From assembly GCA_015057635.1 (NCBI GenBank), contig SVEB01000122.1, forward strand, positions 1 through 64,000: a DNA stretch of 64,000 nt, written 5' to 3'. This document shows positions 46,999-54,540 of this stretch, one piece after another. The translations under genes were made by a program, and so were the position numbers. The notes beneath the pieces were generated by a model, which did not search any database, was not told where the DNA came from, and was given only the letters and a program-made list of their open reading frames with translations. Position 1 is the first letter of the stretch. Each line of letters starts with the position of its first letter. This DNA comes from Lachnospiraceae bacterium (GTDB taxonomy: Bacteria; Bacillota; Clostridia; Lachnospirales; Lachnospiraceae).

Positions 46999-48104
46999 TG
47001 AAAGTAGGAGTTGTAACATTTCATAATGCACATAACTATGGTGCAAGCTTACAGACCTGGGCGCTTCAGAAGGTACTAAAGAATCTTGGCATGGAACCGG
47101 GGGTAATTCATTACCATCCGGACTCCATCGACCGATTATATCTGCCACCGAAGCAGAATACCATGAAGAAGAAGATGAAGTATGCCCTTCAGAAAAAATA
47201 CCGCAACCGTGTGAAGGATCAGGTATACAAATACCACAAATATACGAAGTTTATCCATGATAACTTTAATCTGATCGGAGATTTTTCTACTTACGATGAG
47301 TTACAGAACGCGAATCTTGGACTGGATGCGTATGTGACCGGTAGTGACCAGGTATGGAACTCCGATCATACAAAGGGATTTGATCCTGCCTATATGCTAG
47401 ACTTTGCAGAGGAAGGCAAGCTTAAATTCTCTTACGCGGCCAGCGTCGGAAGAGAGCATATCCTTCCTCAGTACCGTGAGAACTTTAGAAACAGCTTAAA
47501 AAGCTATACTTCCATCGCGGTTCGTGAAGCGAGTGCACAGGGCGGCATTCAGGAACTTACCGATACTCCGGTGAATGTTGTTCTTGACCCGACACTGCTT
47601 TTAAATCGTGAGGATTACGAAGAGTTAAAACGTCCTGGGAAATTTGACGGCCGTTACATCTGCGTGTACATGATGGAAAACAATAAGCAGTTAATTAAGT
47701 TCGCAAATATGCTTTCTGTGGCAACCGGTCTTCCGATCATCCAGAGAAAGCCAGCCGGAATCTTTCGAAATGAGTTAGGTTCTTATTACACCGATACTCC
47801 GGGCGAGTTCTTAAGCGAGATCGAGAATGCAGAATACGTGGTGACAAATTCTTTCCACGCGACTGTTTTCTCCTTAATCTATGAGAAACCGTTTATCTCT
47901 ATGCTTCATACAAGCACCGGCAGCAGAACAAGCGATTTATTAAAGAGCGTTGGTCTTGAAAGCCATCTTCTCTACGATGTAGCGGACTTCCACGACATGA
48001 ATCAGTTCCAGATCAAAGACAAGGAAGCTCTCCGCGCCCGCATCAAACACCTCCAGAAAGGGTCTTATCAGTACCTAAAAGAGGCGTTACGAATCGAAGA
48101 TTAG
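46998..48104 (+). CDS. Polysaccharide pyruvyl transferase family protein
   Basis: A 368-aa enzyme of the CsaB/WcaK family (PF04230), which adds pyruvate ketals to cell-surface sugars. The N-terminus VGVVTFHNAHNYGASLQTWALQKVLKNLG is diagnostic, and LDAYVTGSDQVWN near residue 112, VREASAQGGIQELT near 175 and VVTNSFHATVFSLIYEKPFI near 293 follow the family pattern. Translationally coupled to the fusion gene before it, so the two likely act on the same glycan. The final 80 bases are C-rich, and the stop is 6 bp before repeat copy 5. Confidence 0.88.
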   Translation: MKVGVVTFHNAHNYGASLQTWALQKVLKNLGMEPGVIHYHPDSIDRLYLPPKQNTMKKKMKYALQKKYRNRVKDQVYKYHKYTKFIHDNFNLIGDFSTYDELQNANLGLDAYVTGSDQVWNSDHTKGFDPAYMLDFAEEGKLKFSYAASVGREHILPQYRENFRNSLKSYTSIAVREASAQGGIQELTDTPVNVVLDPTLLLNREDYEELKRPGKFDGRYICVYMMENNKQLIKFANMLSVATGLPIIQRKPAGIFRNELGSYYTDTPGEFLSEIENAEYVVTNSFHATVFSLIYEKPFISMLHTSTGSRTSDLLKSVGLESHLLYDVADFHDMNQFQIKDKEALRARIKHLQKGSYQYLKEALRIED

Positions 48105-48110
48105 GGGAAC

Positions 48111-48467
48111 GTCACAGCTCCCCGTTTACACAGCGGGAGCACGGCGCGAGGCATCCTGTGATGGGCCGCCTGCTATGTGGGGCTGGTCCCGACAGAATGC
48201 CTGCCAACGGATGCCGTGACTATATATTTTCCACTGTTCATCACAAGCTCGGACAAAAGCCAGAAAATCTCTGACTATCAGACAGGAAACCACTGTCTGC
48301 TATTCAGAGATTTTCTGGCTTTTGTTCGCCTTGATGCCGTACAGTCGGAAAAATATAGTCACGGCATCCGTTGGCAGGCATTCTGTCGGGCCCGGTCCCA
48401 CATAGCAGGCGGCCCATCACAGGATGCCCCACGCCGTGCTCCCGCTGTGTAAACGGGGAGCTGTGAC
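48111..48467. repeat. Giant inverted repeat, copy 5 (reverse orientation, largest)
   Basis: About 357 bp with near-perfect arms: GTCACAGCTCCCCGTTTACA at the left end is matched exactly by its complement at 48448-48467. Pairing continues through GGCATCCTGTGATGGGCCGC and GACAGAATGCCTGCCAACGG. Core in reverse orientation: CACAAGCTCGGACAAAA (48242), stem GCCAGAAAATCTCT / AGAGATTTTCTGGC, central ATCAGACAGGAAACCACTGTCTG (split here: ATCAGACAG, 7 bases, CTGTCTG), then GTTCGCCTTGATGCCGTACA, where the usual GAGCCGGACA has drifted. Confidence 0.94.
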
Positions 48468-48469
48468 GT

Positions 48470-48502
48470 CACAATGAGTTTCGAAAGGCGAAACTCATTG
48501 TG
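48470..48502. repeat. Satellite hairpin of repeat copy 5
   Basis: CACAATGAGTTTC and GAAACTCATTGTG pair exactly, with a 7-base loop. Compared with the copy at 38836, base pairs changed on both arms together (GCG/CGC to GAG/CTC; CGA/TCG to CAA/TTG), so pairing is kept. It lies three bases from the giant repeat, on the equivalent arm. Confidence 0.78.
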
Positions 48503-48506
48503 AAGA

Positions 48507-48640
48507 GACGGATGGATGGTGCAAGAGGAGTTATGAGGAGAGGGGCAAATGATGAAAGGGGAGTTGTAAAGAGAGGGACGAATGGCGAAAGATGAGTTAC
48601 GAGGGGATGGATGAATGGTGAGAGAGGGGATTTCTAAGCC
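48507..48640. repeat. Degenerate purine-rich tandem repeat
   Basis: About three and a half copies of a 33-37 base unit of the form GACGAATGGYGAAAGAGGAG followed by TTAYGAGGAGAGG. The plus strand is nearly free of C. The gene-free stretch 48503-48937 continues in this purine-rich style up to the PHP gene; TATAAT at 48795 may belong to a weak promoter. Confidence 0.55.
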
Positions 48641-48937
48641 CGGGACGTTTTGAGAGGGAAGGTGTAAGAAAGGATTGTAGAAGAGAGTGTAGAAAACAAA
48701 TTGGGTGGAGGAACGATTGCAGGAAGGAAAGGGAGCAATAAGAGTTATTAAAGGAAGCGTGTAAAAAAGAATAGGAAATTATTTCTTTATGGGGTATAAT
48801 AGGGAAAAAGGTTTTGATAAGATGAACGAAAGAGAACGGTAGGAAGAACATGGGGAGAAAGCATCCATAGAAATGATGATAGGGCAAAGTCCGAATTGGA
48901 TGAGATGGTGTTTTGAGAAGGCAAGGAGGGGATAGCT

Positions 48938-49633
48938 TTGTTTTTATATGAGACACATATGCATACGAGCGAGGGTAGTGCCTGTGCGCATCTTAGTGCA
49001 AAGGAGCAGGTGCGGATGTATAAGGAGCTCGGATATGATGGGATTTTTGTGACGGATCATTTCTTTGGAGGGAATACGGCAGTGTCGAGGAATCTTCCGT
49101 GGAAGGAACGGATTGAGAGGTACTGTCTTGGATATGAGCATGCGAAAGAGGAAGGCGACAGAGTTGGTCTTCAGGTTTTCTTTGGGATAGAGACTGGATT
49201 TTGTGGAACGGAGTTTTTGGTGTATGGAGTGGATAAGGAATGGTTGATTTCTCACCCCGATATGATGGAATGGAGCATTAAGAAGCAGTATGAGATGATA
49301 CATAGAGCGGGAGGGCTTGTTGTGCATGCGCATCCATTTCGAGGGCATGATAAGGGGAAGGCAGCGAAGCTGTATCCGGATGCAGTGGACGCGGTTGAGG
49401 TTTATAATCTGGGAAATATCTGGAGGGGAGTCTGGATGAATGAGAGCGCTCTTTCGTATGCAAAGGAGCAGAATCTTCCGATTACCGGCGGAGGGGATGC
49501 GCATAATGCGGGCTCTTTGCATGGCGGGATTTTGACAGAGGAGCGGATTTGTTCGGTGGAGGAGTTTATTCGGATGATTCTTAAGAAAACCGGTTATGAT
49601 GTGATAAAAGATAGCATAAAGGAGAAGGTATGA
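48938..49633 (+). CDS. PHP domain phosphoesterase
   Basis: A 231-aa metal-dependent hydrolase of the PHP family. Metal ligands: HMHTSEGSACAHLS at the N-terminus (HxH), IFVTDHFFGG near residue 38 (Asp-His), GIETGF near 87, HAHPFRGHDK near 132, and GGGDAHNAGS near 186. Related stand-alone proteins are histidinol-phosphatase-like or unknown. Start is TTG 48938 after AAGGAGGG. The stop overlaps the start of the next gene (ATGA), suggesting one operon with the lipid-linked glycosyltransferase. Codons are unusually G-rich, matching the skew beside repeat copy 5. Confidence 0.82.
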   Translation: MFLYETHMHTSEGSACAHLSAKEQVRMYKELGYDGIFVTDHFFGGNTAVSRNLPWKERIERYCLGYEHAKEEGDRVGLQVFFGIETGFCGTEFLVYGVDKEWLISHPDMMEWSIKKQYEMIHRAGGLVVHAHPFRGHDKGKAAKLYPDAVDAVEVYNLGNIWRGVWMNESALSYAKEQNLPITGGGDAHNAGSLHGGILTEERICSVEEFIRMILKKTGYDVIKDSIKEKV

Positions 49634-50646
49634 AGAGATTGACGGCGATTGTTCCATGCTTTAATGAAGAAGAGGTGCTGCCGCTTTTTTATAAGGAGAT
49701 TATGCGGGTTGCAAAATGCATGGAGAAGGAAGTGGAATTTGAGGTTCTGTTTATAAATGATGGGTCTGCAGATGGAACGCTTCGGGTGATGAAGGAACTG
49801 CATGAGAAGGATAGGAGAGTACGCTATTTTTCATTTTCCAGAAATTTTGGAAAGGAAGCGGCGATGTACTGTGGTCTGGAGCATGCGACCGGAGATTATG
49901 TGGCGATTTTAGATGCGGATCTGCAGCATCCTCCAAAGATGTTAATCGATATGTATGAGGGCATCGTGAAGGAAGGATATGACTGCGTGGCGGCAAGACG
50001 TGTGTCGAGGGAAGGCGAACCAAAAGTACGGTCGTTCTTTTCGAGACGATTTTATCATGTGCTTGCAAAGCTAAGCCAGATTGAGGTTGTGGAAGGCGAA
50101 GTGGATTTTCGCCTGATGACAAGGCAGATGGTGGATGCAGTGCTGCAGATGAGTGAGAGAAACCGTTTTACAAAAGGGATTCTATCCTGGGTCGGATTTA
50201 AGACGAAATGGCTTCCGTATCATAATGTGGAGCGGGCAGCAGGACAGACGAAATGGTCTTTCTGGAAACTTTTACGATATTCGATGGAAGGCATTATCGG
50301 ATTTTCGACGGCACCGCTTGCGATTTCTTCGATTATCGGATTGATTTTTTGTCTGCTGTCATTCCTTGCAATCGTATATATTGTGATCAAGACGCTGATC
50401 TGGGGTGATCCGACAAGCGGCTGGCCATCTCTTGCCTGCATGATCTTAATGGTAAGCGGAATTCAGCTGTTCTGCATGGGAATTTTGGGACAGTATCTGG
50501 GAAAGACTTATATTGAAGTGAAGCATCGTCCGATCTATCTGGTGCATGTATCGGACAAGGAACAGGATCAGGAGATGCGAAAGGCGGATCTTGTGGTAGC
50601 AGAGTTTTCGGATGCAAAGAAGTCAGAAAAGATATCCGGTGAATAA
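49630..50646 (+). CDS. GtrB/DPM1-like membrane glycosyltransferase
   Basis: A 338-aa family 2 glycosyltransferase: LTAIVPCFNEEEVLPLFYKEI, LFINDGSADGTL, and VAILDADLQHPPKML (DxD) near residue 95, then SRNFGKEAA and FRLMTRQMVD. Two C-terminal membrane helices (about residues 232-258 and 268-290) anchor it. The family makes polyprenyl-phosphate-linked sugars (GtrB, ArnC, dolichol-phosphate mannose synthase) for transfer outside the cell. No matching flippase is seen here. The C-terminus is a hydrophilic tail. Confidence 0.88.
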   Translation: MKRLTAIVPCFNEEEVLPLFYKEIMRVAKCMEKEVEFEVLFINDGSADGTLRVMKELHEKDRRVRYFSFSRNFGKEAAMYCGLEHATGDYVAILDADLQHPPKMLIDMYEGIVKEGYDCVAARRVSREGEPKVRSFFSRRFYHVLAKLSQIEVVEGEVDFRLMTRQMVDAVLQMSERNRFTKGILSWVGFKTKWLPYHNVERAAGQTKWSFWKLLRYSMEGIIGFSTAPLAISSIIGLIFCLLSFLAIVYIVIKTLIWGDPTSGWPSLACMILMVSGIQLFCMGILGQYLGKTYIEVKHRPIYLVHVSDKEQDQEMRKADLVVAEFSDAKKSEKISGE

Positions 50647-50688
50647 AGAGTGAGATAGCTTTGAAAGTGAAATAAATTGGGAAATGTC

Positions 50689-50716
50689 TTGTATAATAGG
50701 ATTTTTTGACTATAAT
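50689..50716 (+). promoter_or_regulatory. Likely promoter of tagD
   Basis: TTGTAT (50689-50694), 16 bases, TATAAT (50711-50716), about 50 bases before tagD. A second TATAAT (50692-50697) overlaps the -35 box. Confidence 0.5.
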
Positions 50717-50767
50717 AATAGGAAATAAGAGAAATCGATTTTTGTTATTGCGAAGGAAGGAAGAACG

Positions 50768-51154
50768 ATGAAGAAAGTAATTACGTATGGAACTTATGAC
50801 TTGCTGCATGCAGGCCATGTTAATTTATTAAGAAGAGCGAAGGAATATGGGGATTATCTTCTTGTTGTATTATCAACAGATGAATTCAATGCCCTCAAGC
50901 ATAAGACTGCTTACCACAGCTATGAAGACAGAAAGCTTATATTAGAGGCAATCCGTTATGTGGATAAAGTAATTCCGGAAACATCCTGGGATCAGAAGAT
51001 CAAGGACGTAGTGGACAACAATATTGATGTATTTGTTATGGGCGATGACTGGAAAGGCCAGTTTGATTTCTTAAAGCCATATTGTGAAGTGGTTTACCTT
51101 CCAAGAACAGAAGGCATTTCCACAACAAAGATCAAAAACGATTTACACAAGTAA
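50768..51154 (+). CDS. tagD: Glycerol-3-phosphate cytidylyltransferase
   Basis: Makes CDP-glycerol, the donor for poly(glycerol phosphate) teichoic acids. The nucleotidyltransferase motifs are complete: VITYGTYDLLHAGHVNLLRRA (HxGH) at the N-terminus and the closing LPRTEGISTTKIK (RTxGISTT) near residue 113. Length 128 aa equals Bacillus TagD. It lies 13 bp before a TagB/F-like gene that would use the product. Confidence 0.95.
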   Translation: MKKVITYGTYDLLHAGHVNLLRRAKEYGDYLLVVLSTDEFNALKHKTAYHSYEDRKLILEAIRYVDKVIPETSWDQKIKDVVDNNIDVFVMGDDWKGQFDFLKPYCEVVYLPRTEGISTTKIKNDLHK

Positions 51155-51167
51155 GAAAGGAATACCG

Positions 51168-52373
51168 ATGAAGCACATTCTTAAAAAATGCCTGAAAACG
51201 GGCATGCTTTTTTGCTACCGGCTTATGACGTTTCTTCCGATCAAAAAAGACGTGATCGTATTCGAGAGCAATTTAGGGAGAAACTATACCGGAAGCCCAA
51301 GAAGCATTTACGAGGAAATGGTAAGACAGGGAATGGATCAGAAGTATCGGTGTTATTATATTTTAGATCAGACGGATATTTCGTTGCCGGGAAACATTAA
51401 GACGGTTCGAAATAGCCGTTTTTTCTATTATTATAGTATGGCCGTGGCTCGTGTATGGGTATGCGATACGAGATTCCCGAATTATATGATTAAGAGAAAG
51501 GGCTGTCGCTATATCCAGACCTGGCATGGGACACCACTTAAGAAGTTGGCCCTTGATATGGACGACGTGAAAATGGCGGATGAGACCATCAGTGAATATA
51601 AGAAGAATTTCAGGGAGAATACGGCGACTTGGGATTATCTGATCTCACAGAATCCATTTTCGACAGAAACATTTAAACGATGCTTTGATTTCCATAAAAC
51701 AATGCTAGAGATCGGATATCCGCGAAATGATGTGCTGTTTCGTGAGAACAATGAGGCGGATATCGTAAAAATCAAGAAGGAATATCAGATCCCGCTTGAT
51801 AAAAAGGTCATTTTATATGCGCCGACCTGGAGGGATGATGCATATTATGAGAATGGCAGCTATAAGTTTGTAACACCGCTTGATTTTAACAGGCTGAAAG
51901 AATGTTTTGGATCTGAGTATGTGATCCTGATTAAATATCATTATATGGTACGGGAACGGATCGACTGGAGCGTATACGACGGATTCTGTATCCCATTTGA
52001 TAATCGGCACGATATCGCAAAGCTTTATCTGGCAAGCGATATCCTGATGACCGATTATTCCTCCGTTATGTTTGATTACAGCTTGCTTGACAGGCCGATG
52101 ATCTTTTATGCATTTGATTTAGAGGAGTATAAGGATAATCTAAGAGGTTTTTATTTTGATTTCATGAAGGAAGCTCCGGGACCAATCTGCATTACCAATG
52201 ACGAAGTGATCGCTGCGATCAAAGAGGCAGATAGCGCGGCAGGAATTCCGGAAAGCGATAAAGAAAAGTACAAGGAATTTAAGAAAAAGTATAATCCATT
52301 TGACGACGGGAAGGCGTCGGAAAAAGTGGTCAAGCTGATTGAGAGCTTTGTGACAAAGAAGAAGCCGGTTTAA
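51168..52373 (+). CDS. CDP-glycerol glycerophosphotransferase (TagB/TagF family)
   Basis: A 401-aa enzyme transferring glycerol phosphate to a lipid-linked primer or chain (PF04464). Conserved segments: VIVFESNLGRNYTGSPRSIYEEM near residue 28, YIQTWHGTPLKKLALDMDD near 112, EIGYPRNDVLF near 182, ILYAPTWRDD near 218, and LMTDYSSVMFDYSLLDRPMIFYAFDLEEY near 290. The N-terminus has a membrane-associating basic/hydrophobic helix. Size suggests a primase-type (TagB) or short polymerase. The start at 51168 follows AAAGG. Same operon as tagD. Confidence 0.9.
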   Translation: MKHILKKCLKTGMLFCYRLMTFLPIKKDVIVFESNLGRNYTGSPRSIYEEMVRQGMDQKYRCYYILDQTDISLPGNIKTVRNSRFFYYYSMAVARVWVCDTRFPNYMIKRKGCRYIQTWHGTPLKKLALDMDDVKMADETISEYKKNFRENTATWDYLISQNPFSTETFKRCFDFHKTMLEIGYPRNDVLFRENNEADIVKIKKEYQIPLDKKVILYAPTWRDDAYYENGSYKFVTPLDFNRLKECFGSEYVILIKYHYMVRERIDWSVYDGFCIPFDNRHDIAKLYLASDILMTDYSSVMFDYSLLDRPMIFYAFDLEEYKDNLRGFYFDFMKEAPGPICITNDEVIAAIKEADSAAGIPESDKEKYKEFKKKYNPFDDGKASEKVVKLIESFVTKKKPV

Positions 52374-52437
52374 GATGATGACTCGGATGTGCATAAGGCT
52401 GCCAGATTACCAAATCCTATCAACATCGTGTTTTGCG

Positions 52438-52466
52438 TTGACAAAGATAGGAAAGTAAGCTATAGT
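52438..52466 (+). promoter_or_regulatory. Sigma-A promoter of the decarboxylase gene
   Basis: TTGACA (52438-52443), 17 bases, TATAGT (52461-52466), 54 bases before the start. Confidence 0.75.
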
Positions 52467-52520
52467 AATTCCAAAATGTTTCACGGAGAAATGTAGAATG
52501 ACTGTAAGGAGAGAACTAGC

Positions 52521-53780
52521 ATGAAGAAACCATTTGTGACACTAGAAGAAGTAAGAGACATCGTAAAGACATATCCAACACCATTCCATATCTATGACGA
52601 AAAAGGCATTCGTGAGAACGCCCGCAAGCTAAAGGCGGCATTTGCATGGAACAAAGGATTTAAAGAATACTTTGCAGTAAAAGCAACTCCAAATCCATTT
52701 ATCTTAGAGATCCTAAAGGAAGAAGGATGCGGGACGGACTGTTCTTCCTTAACGGAGTTAATGATGTCCGAAGCAATTGGCTTACAGGGACATGACATTA
52801 TGTTCTCCTCCAATGAGACACCGGCAGGCGAATTCACAAAGGCAAGGGAATTAGGCGGCATCATCAATTTAGATGACTTCACCCATATTGATTTCTTAAA
52901 AGAAGAATGCGGCATTCCGGAAACCATCTGCTGTCGTTATAATCCAGGCGGTGTATATGAAGTAAGCAATGGAATCATGGATAATCCGGGAGACTCCAAA
53001 TACGGATTCACCAAAGAGCAGATCATAGAAGGATATAAGAAGTTAATGAGCCTTGGCGCGAAGAACTTCGGTATCCATTCCTTCTTAGTAAGCAACACGG
53101 TTACAAACGATTACTACCCAATGCTTGCAAGAACGCTGTTTGAACTTGCGGTAGAGTTAAAAGAGAAAACCGGTGCAAACATTACATTCATCAATCTCTC
53201 CGGCGGTGTCGGCATCCCTTATTATCCGGATCAGGAAGGCAACGATATCATGGCGATCGGTGAAGGTGTCCGCAAGGCATTTGAAGAGATCATGGTACCG
53301 GCAGGACTTGGTGATGTTGCGATCTTTACCGAGTTAGGACGCTTTATGTTAGCACCATACGGTCATCTTGTGACAAAGGCAATCCATGAGAAACATATTT
53401 ATAAGGAATACATCGGTGTGGATGCATGTGCCGTGAACTTAATGAGACCGGCTATGTACGGCGCATACCACCACATTACGGTTCTTGGAAAAGAAGATGC
53501 TCCATGCGATCATGTTTACGATGTAGTAGGCTCTCTTTGCGAAAACAACGATAAGTTTGCAATCGACCGCAAGCTGCCAGAAATCGAAAAAGGAGACTAC
53601 CTTGTAATACACGACACCGGCGCACATGGTTTCGCAATGGGCTACAACTACAACGGCAAACTAAAATCCGCCGAACTCCTAAAGAAGACCGACGGCACCA
53701 TCCAGATGATCCGCCGGGCCGAAACCCCATCCGACTACTTCGCAACTTTTGACTTCTGCGATGTGTTGAAGAAATTCTAA
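52521..53780 (+). CDS. lysA: Diaminopimelate decarboxylase
   Basis: Last step of lysine synthesis, a PLP enzyme of the alanine-racemase fold; 419 aa. The PLP lysine is in YFAVKATPNPFIL near residue 53. The glycine-rich LSGGVGIPYYP near 235 binds the phosphate, and the active-site Cys is in VGSLCENNDKFAIDRKLP near 338. The usual HIGSQ is replaced by FGIHSFLVSN near 194, marking a diverged subgroup common in Clostridia, so a related carboxylase role is possible. The 3' third is rich in C-ending codons, and the stop lies 6 bp before repeat copy 6. Confidence 0.85.
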   Translation: MKKPFVTLEEVRDIVKTYPTPFHIYDEKGIRENARKLKAAFAWNKGFKEYFAVKATPNPFILEILKEEGCGTDCSSLTELMMSEAIGLQGHDIMFSSNETPAGEFTKARELGGIINLDDFTHIDFLKEECGIPETICCRYNPGGVYEVSNGIMDNPGDSKYGFTKEQIIEGYKKLMSLGAKNFGIHSFLVSNTVTNDYYPMLARTLFELAVELKEKTGANITFINLSGGVGIPYYPDQEGNDIMAIGEGVRKAFEEIMVPAGLGDVAIFTELGRFMLAPYGHLVTKAIHEKHIYKEYIGVDACAVNLMRPAMYGAYHHITVLGKEDAPCDHVYDVVGSLCENNDKFAIDRKLPEIEKGDYLVIHDTGAHGFAMGYNYNGKLKSAELLKKTDGTIQMIRRAETPSDYFATFDFCDVLKKF

Positions 53781-53786
53781 GGGAAA

Positions 53787-53981
53787 TTCCCGCCTCGTAT
53801 CCCCCGCACGAGCCGATATGGTTCCGATGTTCGGACGCAAGGTGTACACTGGGATGAAAAAATCTCCCCAGATCAGACAGGAAACCACAGTCTGCTCTGG
53901 GGAGATTTTTTCATCCCAGCGTTCACCTTGAGCCGGACATCCGGAACCATATCGACTCGTGCGGGGGATACAAGGCGGGAA
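53787..53981. repeat. Giant inverted repeat, copy 6 (reverse orientation, variant core)
   Basis: About 195 bp. Arms TTCCCGCCTCGTATCCCCC / GGGGGATACAAGGCGGGAA and CGAGCCGATATGGTTCC / GGAACCATATCGACTCG. Core: GATGTTCGGACGCAAGGTG (53826) and CACCTTGAGCCGGACATCC (53924). The inner GCGGACAAAA/TTTTGTTCG pair found in other copies is replaced by CTGGGATGAAAAAATCTCCC / GGGAGATTTTTTCATCCCAG. Central hairpin GATCAGACAGGAAACCACAG...TCTGCTC. Confidence 0.92.
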
Positions 53982-54012
53982 CCACGATGCGTTTCTTTGA
54001 AACGCACCGTGG
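53982..54012. repeat. Satellite hairpin of repeat copy 6
   Basis: CCACGATGCGTTTC and GAAACGCACCGTGG pair with one mismatch over a 3-base loop. It abuts the giant repeat without a gap on the CCGGCTCA-equivalent arm, as at copy 4. Confidence 0.78.
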
Positions 54013-54335
54013 CTGCACACACTTGGCAGGAGAGACGGGGAGCGGATGCGCGGATGGACGGCTGAGGAGGGAAGAAAGGAAGGCTTGAATGGAGTGCGCG
54101 GTCTCAGATAATGATAATTCCCTTAAGTGGCGCGGGGATAGAAAGAAACACCATTATGTTATCTTTGTTGTGGTTTATGCTTACCCTTCCGTATTTATGT
54201 TTTGTGGTGCTTATCAATCATGCCTGAATATTGATCGGGTATGGTGAGGCCTTCATCTCATCATCCCCACGTCCTTATCATCCAAGTGAATCTTTGCACT
54301 GGATGCAATCTCAGTGCCTCACCAGTCGTCCGTCT

Positions 54336-54420
54336 CATGACAATGCGTTTCGAAGAAACGCATTGTCATGCTGGTAAGAGCCCTCCTACCACGCCACGCG
54401 TCCGGAGGGCTCTTACCAGC
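54336..54420. repeat. Orphan satellite hairpin joined to a second perfect hairpin
   Basis: CATGACAATGCGTTTC and GAAACGCATTGTCATG (54336-54370) match the satellite family. Directly after, GCTGGTAAGAGCCCTCC and GGAGGGCTCTTACCAGC (54370-54420) form a 17-bp perfect stem with a 17-base loop. No giant repeat is attached. The rest of 54013-54450 has no gene I can support. Confidence 0.72.
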
Positions 54421-54450
54421 ATATTCACAATTTTTTCACAATGAGCATGT

Positions 54451-54477
54451 TAATTTTTTAGCGGAGAAAGCCGATAT
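54451..54477 (+). promoter_or_regulatory. Sigma-D promoter of the flgM operon
   Basis: TAAT (54451-54454), 15 bases, GCCGATAT (54470-54477), one base off TAAA-N15-GCCGATAA at each end. Expected for late flagellar genes including the anti-sigma factor. Confidence 0.8.
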
Positions 54478-54540
54478 AGAGAGTAGAAACAAAGAGAAAC
54501 CAGGGGATACTGGAATCTAAAAAATGAGGTGGTGGAAAAT

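Noticed and set aside
48944..49657. 237-codon minus-strand frame under the PHP gene
   Set aside because: A shadow frame: the plus-strand gene has all PHP metal ligands and a ribosome binding site. The skewed G-rich composition simply removes stop codons on the other strand.
11386..53981. Giant repeats as insertion sequences or MITEs of the usual kind
   Set aside because: No transposase, no shared terminal repeats, no target-site duplications visible, and the arms differ completely between copies.
38836..54370. CRISPR array, because hairpins end in GTTTC/GAAAC
   Set aside because: The hairpins are scattered and not regularly spaced, no spacers lie between direct repeats, and no cas gene is present.
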